Positions 14,566 through 22,044 of a stretch of 64,000 nt of DNA are shown one piece after another. How positions within the stretch are numbered: the first letter of the stretch is position 1; every line of letters starts with the position of its first letter. The stretch comes from JAAXHF01 sp963665955 (lineage in GTDB: Bacteria; Desulfobacterota; Binatia; Bin18). A model generated the notes under the pieces. It had not been told where the DNA came from. It made no database searches and was given only the letters and a program-made list of their open reading frames with translations. The stretch spans positions 4,526,001 through 4,590,000 of the forward strand of contig OZ246887.1 of NCBI GenBank assembly GCA_965231765.1. Direction: 5' to 3'. Both the position numbers and the translations under genes were made by a program.

Positions 14566-14697
14566 TTATTTACCTTTTGAGGGGGCGTTTCCGCGTCCGC
14601 CTCCAGAAGGATTACCCGTTGTGGAAGGCCAGTTCCCACCACTTTTTCCACCGCTGCCGCCTTTACCTCCACCAGAACTACTCGATTTAGCCATCAT
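14566..14697 (-). CDS. small Gly/Ser-rich protein, 43 residues
   Basis: Minus-strand frame MMAKSSSSGGGKGGSGGKSG continuing NWPSTTGNPSGGGRGNAPSK and ending GK. A strong AGGAGG lies just before the paired ATG codons, and codon use is orderly. Composition suggests a disordered, basic peptide. No family recognised. It sits in the island between the DUF488 remnant and the MITE-like repeat. Confidence 0.55.
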   Translation of the reverse strand: MMAKSSSSGGGKGGSGGKSGGNWPSTTGNPSGGGRGNAPSKGK

Positions 14698-14733
14698 TTT
14701 CCTCCTCGCTAAACGCATACCATTTCGAATTCC

Positions 14734-14766
14734 TATAGGCCGGATGAGCCGGAGGCGTCATCCGAC
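14734..14766. repeat. REP-like palindrome, copy 5 (left half)
   Basis: GGCCGGATGAGCCGGAGGCG followed by TCATCCGAC. Differs from the left half of copy 4 at a few positions only. It lies just upstream of the Gly-rich gene's start. Confidence 0.6.
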
Positions 14767-14876
14767 AAGCTGGGACTCTAACGACCACATGACACGTGAG
14801 CTTTGTACACGGTACCTCTGAGTTCGTCAATAGGGTACCGGCTCTGTCATAATATTCTCTTCAATGACGATTTCAT

Positions 14877-14911
14877 GGGTTGGCTGACTAAGCTAAGCCG
14901 ACCTGCGGGGC
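14877..14911. repeat. REP-like repeat, copy 6 (right half)
   Basis: GGTTGGCTGACTAAGCTAAG then CCGACCTGCGG, a diverged version of the right half in copy 4. The 14770-14993 interval holds no gene that I can support. Confidence 0.45.
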
Positions 14912-14993
14912 TGGAAATGGAGTACGTTGAGGACAATCCCACACCCTCTGTCCGGCTGACACACTGCACATTCCAGCATTGCCAGCCCTAAAC

Positions 14994-15268
14994 CACGGGG
15001 GCGCTTGCCCCCACACATCCCCTTTCAAAAAGGGCTTCAAAAAAAGACAAAAAAAGACAAAACAGGGGGGTAAGAGCGGAAATTGTGTCTTTTTTTCACA
15101 CTTTTCGGTCCAAAAAAAGACAAAAAAAGACAAGAATTTTTTGCCACTTTCAATGAAATCAAGGACTTAGGCTCTCTCTCACCCCAAAAAAAAGATGTTT
15201 TGGAAAAAAAAGGCCAGGAAACGGAGGTTTTTGAGGGGGTTACGGGGCCAATTTTGGCCTAAAAATGC
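14994..15268. mobile_element. MITE-like repeat, long copy
   Basis: Starts CACGGGGGCGCTTGCCCCCA then CACATCCCCTTTCAAAAAGG, and ends TTACGGGGCCAATTTTGGCC then TAAAAATGC. Both ends match the short copy at 11770. The interior (about 180 bp) is AT-rich, with repeated AAAAAAAGACA blocks and no coding capacity. A GGGGGC/GCCCCC hairpin sits at the left end and a GGCCAA/TTGGCC palindrome at the right. No target-site duplication is obvious. Confidence 0.65.
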
Positions 15269-15291
15269 TTGCTACAGTTAGCAAAAAGCTT

Positions 15292-15328
15292 TTGCAATCA
15301 ACATGACAAAAATTTGCAATCAACATGA
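15292..15328. repeat. 22-bp tandem direct repeat
   Basis: TTGCAATCAACATGA occurs at 15292 and 15314, separated by CAAAAAT. It lies between the MITE-like repeat and the type ISP gene fragment. Confidence 0.6.
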
Positions 15329-15338
15329 TTCTGCACAG

Positions 15339-15386
15339 CCAGACGGCAGCGGAGATGCTGCACCAGTCGGCGGTGCCGTTCAGGTA
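15339..15386 (-). pseudogene. type ISP restriction enzyme, internal 16-codon fragment
   Basis: Minus strand reads YLNGTADWCSISAAVW; the intact gene has YLNGNAYWSNVPAAVW directly before RYKLGGYQ. The fragment at 12536-12712 begins at KLGGYQ. The two pieces are therefore adjacent parts of one old gene copy, now separated by 2.6 kb. Confidence 0.65.
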
Positions 15387-15426
15387 CTGGCAACCATCCC
15401 CTGACCCCACTCACTACAGCGCTGTA

Positions 15427-15870
15427 TCATATGCAGCCCCCGTTCGGCCACGTCGTGGTCGCGCCGGCCGCGTCACCTTGACACTGGTACATGATACTAA
15501 TGCGCCAGCGCTGGCAAATATTTTTAGTTTCGGTCTTATATCCGTCGCAGTAGCTCCCGGCGCGGTTGTAGGCTGTGCTTACGCACCGATCGTAAGTTTC
15601 GATAGAATGCTCAATGCAGTCTCTCAGCTCTCCTCCGACCCTCTCGGCGGTGTTATAGCCCCAGTCCACGCACCGGCCCCGGGCATGTTTCTGCATATCC
15701 TCCCAGTTGACCTGGTAGGTTTCATACCGACCGTACTCGTAGACAAAAGTGACCGTTCCATCCGCCCGGCTTCCGCCCACTGGGAAGCCTGTTTTCATAG
15801 GCGTAGCCAATAACTCCGCGCAGCCGGACAGAAAGATAAGGGCTAAGGCCGCTATGACAATTCTTGACAT
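15427..15870 (-). CDS. YecR-like lipoprotein
   Basis: 147 residues with a lipoprotein signal (IVIAALALIFLSGCAE; lipobox LSGC, Cys at about 17). The mature part has PVGGSRADGTVTFVYEYGRY, then CVDWGYNTAERVGG, further Cys residues and RISIMYQCQG, matching the YecR-like lipoprotein pattern. Probably outer-membrane or periplasmic. The last 15 residues (DAAGATTTWPNGGCI) run past the family end into sequence shared with no homologue I recognise, so the original stop may be lost. Confidence 0.7.
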   Translation of the reverse strand: MSRIVIAALALIFLSGCAELLATPMKTGFPVGGSRADGTVTFVYEYGRYETYQVNWEDMQKHARGRCVDWGYNTAERVGGELRDCIEHSIETYDRCVSTAYNRAGSYCDGYKTETKNICQRWRISIMYQCQGDAAGATTTWPNGGCI

Positions 15871-15934
15871 GGGTGTCTACTCCTCTCCCTTCGCGGTCAC
15901 GCTTGGGCCTCGACTTTTCCTTCTTCTTCCAGTC

Positions 15935-15971
15935 CTGTAGATTGGATTAGCCGGAGGCGTAATCCGACACC
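15935..15971. repeat. REP-like palindrome, copy 7
   Basis: GATTGGATTAGCCGGAGGCG then TAATCCGACACC; arms GGATTA/TAATCC. It contains the stop codon (15947-15949) of the intact type ISP gene, exactly as copy 3 contains the stop of the old fragment. Confidence 0.6.
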
Positions 15972-18900
15972 TCTGAGATCGACAATATGGACACGATCCG
16001 CCTTACCACCTCCGCAAAATATAACACCTCCTCCGGCATCAGCGCCCGGCCAAGAATGGGGCGTTCCCGGTACGACAACCACTTCTTGAGCACCTGATAG
16101 CCACCGAGCTTGTAGCGCCAGACCGCAGCCGGGACGTTAGACCAGTAGGCGTTGCCGTTCAGGTAAATGTCGAACGTCGTCTCACCAAAAGTGTGTATTG
16201 CATCGCCCAGGGCGGCGCGTTCGTCCTGCGTGTAAGCTCGTTCAACAATCCGCCCTTGGCCGGGCATCACGGCGTCGCCCGTTCCGAAATGCCCCCATCC
16301 GGCGGTCAGTGCAAAATCGTCACCGACCATGTTGCGCCCGTCCGCCGTGGCGGGAACTGCAATAGCGGCGACCTCCGGGCGTAAGGTTCCGGTTGTCACG
16401 CCGGGGACGGGGATGTCGGAGTCAAGCAGGGCGGCCAGTTCGCGTCCGCGTGCAGCAGAGCGGACAAGGATTTCAGCCGCTTCGGGAGCGTCTCCATCAG
16501 GCCAACCAGGCAGAGGAATCCGGGGCCAGTCCATACGGAGCGCTCCTGCATTGGTCTCGCGGTAAGCGGGATCGTGCAGTACGGCCAGGACGTGGTGAAA
16601 CAGGTCTTCTACGCTGGCGTTGATATGTTTGAGATAGCGTTGCGCGACGGCTGACAGGTTGGGGCGTCGTCCGTCGTCGTTGCCGTTGTTTACAATGCCA
16701 TCGTCGCGGAGCCATAAAGGAAAATAAGCAGTGCTGCCGTCCATATGATTGATGTCACCGATGTTCGAGGCTACCGAGGGAGGCGACCACTCCCGGCGCT
16801 GTTTCTGTGGGGTCGCCAGCCACGTATTTCCTTCGAATACGTGTGGCTTGTAGTCGGCGCGCTTTTCGTCGAGCAGCTTAGTTTCTCCCTCCCAATACAG
16901 CCAGCGATCGTCAAAGGGCCGGTAGGCGTAGCGCACGAAGCCTGCTTCATCTGGACCACCGCGAGCGATCAGCGTGTCGCGTACCGGGCGGGGATTGAAC
17001 CGCCCCGTTATCTTCATCACCCTCGGATAACGCCGCGCAATCTCGTCATGACTCAAATCTGTGTTGAAGTAGTCGGCGATTCGAGTCTTCAACGGCGCAG
17101 GATCAATATCGACGAGAAACGTGTCCCTGCTGGTCACGACACCTCGAAATGCAACCGGGAACAGGTCCGGTAGCGCAGGCCAGTCAAACCAGCCCTTACT
17201 CACTGCTGTTTGCACGAACGGTAGACCGAGCGGCAACACCGGTTCAATGTCGTCATAGAGATCGTCCGGCTCTGCCTCTGCTGTCTCCAACAGTTCTTCT
17301 CGCTTCGCCTGACCCCACAGATGCCGGAATCCAACCGCCTCGGCTGGCGCGTGATCGGCCTTGCGGACTAAGGTCGTGATGGCGGTGCCGACCTGGATGC
17401 CGACCGGGTCTTCCAGGGTCGAAAAAATGCTCGGGTCGGGCCTCCCATCTGGCGTAACCTTGCCGGTCTTGTATTTGTCGCCATTCAGACAATCAATCCG
17501 AATCGCGTCGAAGGCGTCCAGATACCGCTCCCGCATGCCCGTGAACGACAGGCCATCGAGCCACGAATAGTTGGAGATGAAACACACCACGCCTTGGCCG
17601 GTCTTCGCAATACGCCGTTCGGCCATGCGGAAGAAACGCACATACAGATCGTTTAGCCCTTGGCCTTCAGGCCGGCGGACCCGTTTGGTGGTGCGGTAGG
17701 CTTCCGATAGTTCCCGCTCTTCGTCTACTGCCATGCCGGCAAAGCCGTTGTAGGGCGGGTTGCCCAGAATCACGAGGATGGGCGTGTCCTGCTTCACCCG
17801 CTCGGCGCGGTCGCGCTCTTCTTCGAGTTCGGGGAAGGGCAGCGGCTTGGTCGTATGCGGCTCCCAGCCAGTCAAGGCGTTGGTGAGAAAGACGCCGGCA
17901 CGTTCATTACCATCGTCCATTAGAGGTGCGTCCAAGTCCTGCATGGTCAAGCCGACTTGCAAATGCGCCACCACAAACGGGGCGGGCATAATCTCGAAGC
18001 CGAATACCCGGTTCAGTGCCGCCTGTTTGACCTGTGCGCCAGCCAGGGCACCCAGGCCCCGACCTTTGAGGTTGACGGCAATACAGCGCAGCACCTCGGC
18101 CAGGTACGCACCCGTGCCGCAGCACGGGTCGAGCACATAGACGTTGTCTGCGGCCAAGCCGTCGGCAATGCCGAGGTCGTCCTTGAGGGCCTTGTCCACC
18201 CGCGCCACCATGTAGCGCACGACCTCAGCCGGCGTGTACCAGACGCCGAGTTGCTTGCGCAGATCGGGATCGAACGCTTCCAGGAACGGCTCGTAGAAAT
18301 AGGGCACGGCCTCGCCTTCGCTGAACTTGGTAAAGAAGGCAGCCCGGTCTACCCGGTCGAGTGCAGCAGAAGTCCAGTCCAGCACCTCGACCAGACCCAG
18401 CGGACGCAGCCGGCTCGGACTGGAGAGCTGCTGAAACAAGGCCGCCAGCACTGGCGCGCGCAGATGCCACACCGCTTCATGCCAGTTGAACCTGCCCGGT
18501 GGTGATGGCACTTGACGTGCCCACAACACCCAGGCCGAGAACACCCCGTAGAATAAGGTCTGGACCAGGGTCGAGCGGAAAAAGCGCCCACCCCGGACGC
18601 CCTCGAAGCGCACCCCCAAGGCTTCTTCCAGCGCGGTACGGATGGTCGTGAGTTGCGGGGCGTCGCCAGCTGCCTCGACCCGAGCCAGCGCGTCGCGGGC
18701 ATACGAGGCCAGCAGCCACGCCAGGTCCTTGGGATCGGCCAGGCGTGCCCGGTGCGACAGCGCACGGGCCAGATATTCGCCCAGGCCAGCGCCGACTCCG
18801 TGGGCGAAGGTCCGGGGCGTTTCCAGTAAGCGGTTGAATGTCTCAGCGCTGTCAGCCAACTGGAAAGTTTCGAGCGTGACCGGGTGGCCGGCGGGGTCTT

Positions 18901-19285
18901 CGCCAACCAGGACGAAGTCGCGCGTATTGGTCACTAACACCAGGCGGTAGCGGTTCCAGTAACGGCTGACCTGGGTGCCGGTTGCGGTCAGCCCGGCGTT
19001 GTCGGTAGCGGACTTGACCTCAACCACGCCGCGTTCGGGCACTTGGCCTTCCTTGGGCTGGCCCTTCTGCATCTGCTTGGCTGCATACAGGCCGAAGTCG
19101 GGATGGCCGGCGCCCTGGTCGGCGAGTTCGCCAACGCAGATGACTTTATGCTTGAAGGTGCCGCCGACGGCGTTCAGCAGGTTCGCCAGCGGTCCATAAT
19201 ATGACCGCTCACCGGTCGCGCCACCTGAGGCGCGTATCTGGCCTAGCTCAGTCAGGTAGGTTTCGACTGCACTGCTCAGCTCCAT
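15947..19285 (-). CDS. type ISP-like restriction-modification enzyme (N6-adenine methylase)
   Basis: 1112 residues from the ATG at 19285 (family-like start MELSSAVETYLTELGQIRAS); an in-frame ATG at 19336 would add 17 residues. An N-terminal PD-(D/E)XK-like nuclease is suggested by HPDFGLYAAKQM near 60 and GVVEVKSA near 88. The methylase has motif I DPCCGTGAYLAEVLR near 385 and motif IV LGNPPYNG near 508. The long C-terminus is the target-recognition region of the LlaGI/LlaBIII type. No helicase domain is present, unlike classical type ISP enzymes. It would methylate adenine in its site and cut foreign DNA, and it sits alone with no partner gene. Confidence 0.88.
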   Translation of the reverse strand: MELSSAVETYLTELGQIRASGGATGERSYYGPLANLLNAVGGTFKHKVICVGELADQGAGHPDFGLYAAKQMQKGQPKEGQVPERGVVEVKSATDNAGLTATGTQVSRYWNRYRLVLVTNTRDFVLVGEDPAGHPVTLETFQLADSAETFNRLLETPRTFAHGVGAGLGEYLARALSHRARLADPKDLAWLLASYARDALARVEAAGDAPQLTTIRTALEEALGVRFEGVRGGRFFRSTLVQTLFYGVFSAWVLWARQVPSPPGRFNWHEAVWHLRAPVLAALFQQLSSPSRLRPLGLVEVLDWTSAALDRVDRAAFFTKFSEGEAVPYFYEPFLEAFDPDLRKQLGVWYTPAEVVRYMVARVDKALKDDLGIADGLAADNVYVLDPCCGTGAYLAEVLRCIAVNLKGRGLGALAGAQVKQAALNRVFGFEIMPAPFVVAHLQVGLTMQDLDAPLMDDGNERAGVFLTNALTGWEPHTTKPLPFPELEEERDRAERVKQDTPILVILGNPPYNGFAGMAVDEERELSEAYRTTKRVRRPEGQGLNDLYVRFFRMAERRIAKTGQGVVCFISNYSWLDGLSFTGMRERYLDAFDAIRIDCLNGDKYKTGKVTPDGRPDPSIFSTLEDPVGIQVGTAITTLVRKADHAPAEAVGFRHLWGQAKREELLETAEAEPDDLYDDIEPVLPLGLPFVQTAVSKGWFDWPALPDLFPVAFRGVVTSRDTFLVDIDPAPLKTRIADYFNTDLSHDEIARRYPRVMKITGRFNPRPVRDTLIARGGPDEAGFVRYAYRPFDDRWLYWEGETKLLDEKRADYKPHVFEGNTWLATPQKQRREWSPPSVASNIGDINHMDGSTAYFPLWLRDDGIVNNGNDDGRRPNLSAVAQRYLKHINASVEDLFHHVLAVLHDPAYRETNAGALRMDWPRIPLPGWPDGDAPEAAEILVRSAARGRELAALLDSDIPVPGVTTGTLRPEVAAIAVPATADGRNMVGDDFALTAGWGHFGTGDAVMPGQGRIVERAYTQDERAALGDAIHTFGETTFDIYLNGNAYWSNVPAAVWRYKLGGYQVLKKWLSYRERPILGRALMPEEVLYFAEVVRRIVSILSISEVSDYASG

Positions 19286-19355
19286 TGTGGTTCCCGTCAC
19301 CGCTTTGTTGTCGCCACAGAACGATGCGGGCGCCATACGGCCTTAGCTTCCCAGG

Positions 19356-20576
19356 TCATTGACCCACCGCAGCCACGCCGTCGCGCACCAGCGCGGCTAT
19401 GGCCGCTTCGTCATATCCCAGATCGCGCAGTATCTCACTGGTATGAGCGCCCAGCTGGGGTGCTGCTGTCGGCGCGCGCTTTTCGCCGTCGGTGGTAAAA
19501 ATGGGACTGTTGATGGTGGTGAGCTTGCCGTGTCCGGGATAATCCAGATCAACAAAAGCACCAGCTGCGCGCATCTGTGGATCTGCGACCACGTCTGTGC
19601 GCAGGGGCAGGGGCGCCCATTTGATGTCGGACTGTTTGAACAGCTCGCGCCATTCGGCGAGATCCCGTGATTCGAACTGGCCTTGGAGAATGGCGAACAG
19701 CGCCGCCGCATTCTCTGTTCTGGCTGCGTTGTCTACAAAGAGTGGGCTGGTTGCCAGCTCGGCTTGGTCGAGTGCTGTGCACAGGTTTGGAAATTCCTTG
19801 TCCGGATCAAGCAGCACGACTAAGAACGCTTTGCCGTCCCGACTCCGGTAGCCTGCCGCCAGCGGGTTTGGCGGAGTCCCATCAGCCCCGCGTTCCGGGA
19901 ACGTGGCATTACAGAACTCCGCCTGCAAGTCGCACGCATTTGCCCAGGCCCCACTTGCTATCAGTGACGTGCCAACCTTCAACCCCCGCCCAGTGCGTTC
20001 ACGCTGATACAGCCCGAGCATAATCGCGCCGAACAGCGACATGGCGGTTGGTTGATCACCCATCGCTGGTCGTGGGCCACCAGGAGTGCCATCCATGCCG
20101 ACAACACTCATCATGAGGCCCGAGCGCGCCCAATAGGCCAGCGCATCATATGTCGGCGCGTCAGCATCCTCACCGGTGTCTCCATAGCCGCTGAGGTGGG
20201 CATAGATCAGGCGCTCGTTTTCCGGTTGCAAGTCGTCCCAGGTCAGCTGGAACTTTTTGAGCAGCGGGTGTTGATAATTGGTGACAAAGACATCTGCCGT
20301 CTTGACCAGACGGATGAGGATGTCCCGGCCTTGGGGTGCAGCCAGGTCAAGGGCGACACTCTTTTTATTGCGGCTGGTCAGAATCCAGGGCCAGTTGAGG
20401 TCTGCCTTGGCAAACCCCGGCAGATCGGCCATTGAGCGATACAGGTCTCCGCCTTGTGGCCGCTCGATCTTTAATACTTCTGCCCCAAAGTCCGACATGA
20501 TCGTCGCCGACGCTGGCCCGGCGACATAGGTTCCGCAGTCGATAACACGCAGTCCCGATAGAATTCCGTTGTGCAT
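19356..20576 (-). CDS. class III CoA-transferase (CaiB/BaiF)
   Basis: 406 residues, normal length. Family blocks: LSGLRVIDCGTYVAGPASA, DFGAEVLKIERPQGGD, LDLAAPQGRDILIRLV, ADVFVTNYQ, and the catalytic aspartate region PAMGDQPTAMSLFGAIMLGL. It moves CoA between an acyl-CoA donor and a carboxylic acid, so it can activate a substrate for beta-oxidation. The acid is unknown. Only weak similarity is seen to the second family member at 34583. GGGGAG precedes the ATG. Confidence 0.9.
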   Translation of the reverse strand: MHNGILSGLRVIDCGTYVAGPASATIMSDFGAEVLKIERPQGGDLYRSMADLPGFAKADLNWPWILTSRNKKSVALDLAAPQGRDILIRLVKTADVFVTNYQHPLLKKFQLTWDDLQPENERLIYAHLSGYGDTGEDADAPTYDALAYWARSGLMMSVVGMDGTPGGPRPAMGDQPTAMSLFGAIMLGLYQRERTGRGLKVGTSLIASGAWANACDLQAEFCNATFPERGADGTPPNPLAAGYRSRDGKAFLVVLLDPDKEFPNLCTALDQAELATSPLFVDNAARTENAAALFAILQGQFESRDLAEWRELFKQSDIKWAPLPLRTDVVADPQMRAAGAFVDLDYPGHGKLTTINSPIFTTDGEKRAPTAAPQLGAHTSEILRDLGYDEAAIAALVRDGVAAVGQ

Positions 20577-20860
20577 AATATACTCCCCATCTCAGTTCTC
20601 GAACGCGTACGCAAAGCTATTCTGCCAGCAATTGCCCGGCGCGCCAAGGTTTGGAAGATGCGGCAGGAACGAAGGCGGGTTCGGCCACCACGTGGTGGCG
20701 GTCATCATTTCCCGATATGGTGGTCTCAGTAGCGCCCGTGCGACGGCTTGCCGAGTATCGGTTGCTGTGCTAGTCCTGTCTTTCCATGGCAAGCTAGTCC
20801 TGGCTCCCCGCGATATGTGAACGCAGTTGTCCGATAGAGATTGAAGAGAAAGGCTGCCAA

Positions 20861-21196
20861 ATGGAAATTGAAGAACACACACAAGATTCGCTGGTCGTTG
20901 TCGCGCTGGATGGGCGCGCCGACGGTCTGAGCGCACCGGATCTGGAGAAGCGGATTGCGGAGATCGTCGAACGGGGGGATACCCGCGTACTGCTCGACTG
21001 TAGCAAGATGGACTATATCAGTAGCGCTGGCCTGCGCGCTGTGCTCGTTGGGGCTAGAAAATGCCAACAGGGCGGCGGCAAGTTGACGATCTGCGCGCTC
21101 CAGCCGGCTTGCAAATCGGTCCTGGAGATGAGTGGGTTCCTGACAATACTCGACTGCTACGAAACACGCGAAGCCGCCTTGGCGGTAGAGCCCTGA
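20861..21196 (+). CDS. STAS-domain anti-sigma-factor antagonist
   Basis: 111 residues of a SpoIIAA-like fold: VVVALDGRADGLSAPDLEKR, then VLLDCSKMDYISSAGLRAVL with the phosphorylatable serine in YISSAGLR, and ALQPACKSVLEMSGF. In the family the unphosphorylated form binds an anti-sigma kinase and releases a sigma factor. No kinase, phosphatase or sigma gene is adjacent. The GPP34 gene starts 9 bp downstream, so the two are very likely one operon. The 20577-20860 leader shows only a doubled GCTAGTCCTG. Confidence 0.88.
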   Translation: MEIEEHTQDSLVVVALDGRADGLSAPDLEKRIAEIVERGDTRVLLDCSKMDYISSAGLRAVLVGARKCQQGGGKLTICALQPACKSVLEMSGFLTILDCYETREAALAVEP

Positions 21197-21205
21197 GGAC
21201 GTGCC

Positions 21206-21859
21206 ATGCTGACATTCGCTGAAGAGATACTGCTGTTGATGCTCAATGACGATGGGGTGTTCTTACCGATCCGTGGGGGATCTGTGGAACACGTCCTGGC
21301 AGGTGCGGTGCTGATGGATCTGGCGTTCGCCAACCGAATCGACACTGACCCCGCGCAGCTGGTGTGTCTCGACCAGACGCCGACTGGCAACCCGATGCTC
21401 GACCGGGTCCTGGCGCATATCACGAATTCCACCGAGACAAAGGATACCGGCGGCTGGATAGCGGAGCTGGCCGGACAGGGGACGACCGAAATCCGGCAGC
21501 AGGCGCTCACCAGTTTGATCGAGCGCGGCATTCTGGAGTCCCAGGACGAGAAATTTCTGTGGGTCTTCCGCTCACGGCGCTATCCGACGGTCGACGGGCG
21601 CGTTGAACGTGAGGCGAAATTGCGGATTGAGGACACCTTGCTGTCTGACGATATCCCCGACCCCAGGGATGTTGCCCTCATCTGTCTGGCCGACGCCTGT
21701 GGCTTCCTGCACGATATATTTTCCAAGCGGGAGATTGAGCGGGCCGTTCCCCGTCTCCAACAGCTCCGCAAGATGGATCTGATCGGCGGTGCAGTCGGCA
21801 GCCTGATCGCCAAAATCGAAGAGTCGGTCATGATGGCGATGGCAATGGCGCCACACTGA
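21206..21859 (+). CDS. GPP34 (GOLPH3-like) family protein
   Basis: 217 residues. N-terminal LTFAEEILLLMLNDDGVFLP, GAVLMDLAFANRID, then LIERGILESQDEKFLWVF and SRRYP are the GPP34/GOLPH3 landmarks. Eukaryotic GOLPH3 binds phosphatidylinositol-4-phosphate on Golgi membranes; bacterial members are of unknown role. A hydrophobic hairpin near residues 145-170 could touch membranes. It is tightly linked to the STAS gene (9-bp gap), suggesting a phospho-signalled partner role, which is inference. Confidence 0.85.
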   Translation: MLTFAEEILLLMLNDDGVFLPIRGGSVEHVLAGAVLMDLAFANRIDTDPAQLVCLDQTPTGNPMLDRVLAHITNSTETKDTGGWIAELAGQGTTEIRQQALTSLIERGILESQDEKFLWVFRSRRYPTVDGRVEREAKLRIEDTLLSDDIPDPRDVALICLADACGFLHDIFSKREIERAVPRLQQLRKMDLIGGAVGSLIAKIEESVMMAMAMAPH

Positions 21860-22044
21860 GTCAGAGTCGGTAACGACTGCTCGCGGCGCGGCTCCTGCTG
21901 CACGTTCCCGCGCGTTATGTTCCGCGCCGAGACCTCTCTTCCTGTGGACGGTGCGGGACGCTGTCTTGGAATCGCTCGTCGTCACGACGGTGTGCGAGAT
22001 GTAGAGAGGACTGAATTACCTGATAGGAAACGATGGAGGAAACG

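Noticed and set aside
15035..15135. AAAAAAAGACA repeats considered as a CRISPR or origin
   Set aside because: Short homopolymer-rich direct repeats inside the MITE-like element, without spacers, DnaA boxes or replication genes nearby.
19286..19336. Longer start for the type ISP gene
   Set aside because: The family N-terminus aligns with MELSSAVETYLTEL at 19285, and the extra 17 residues look unlike the family; kept only as an alternative.
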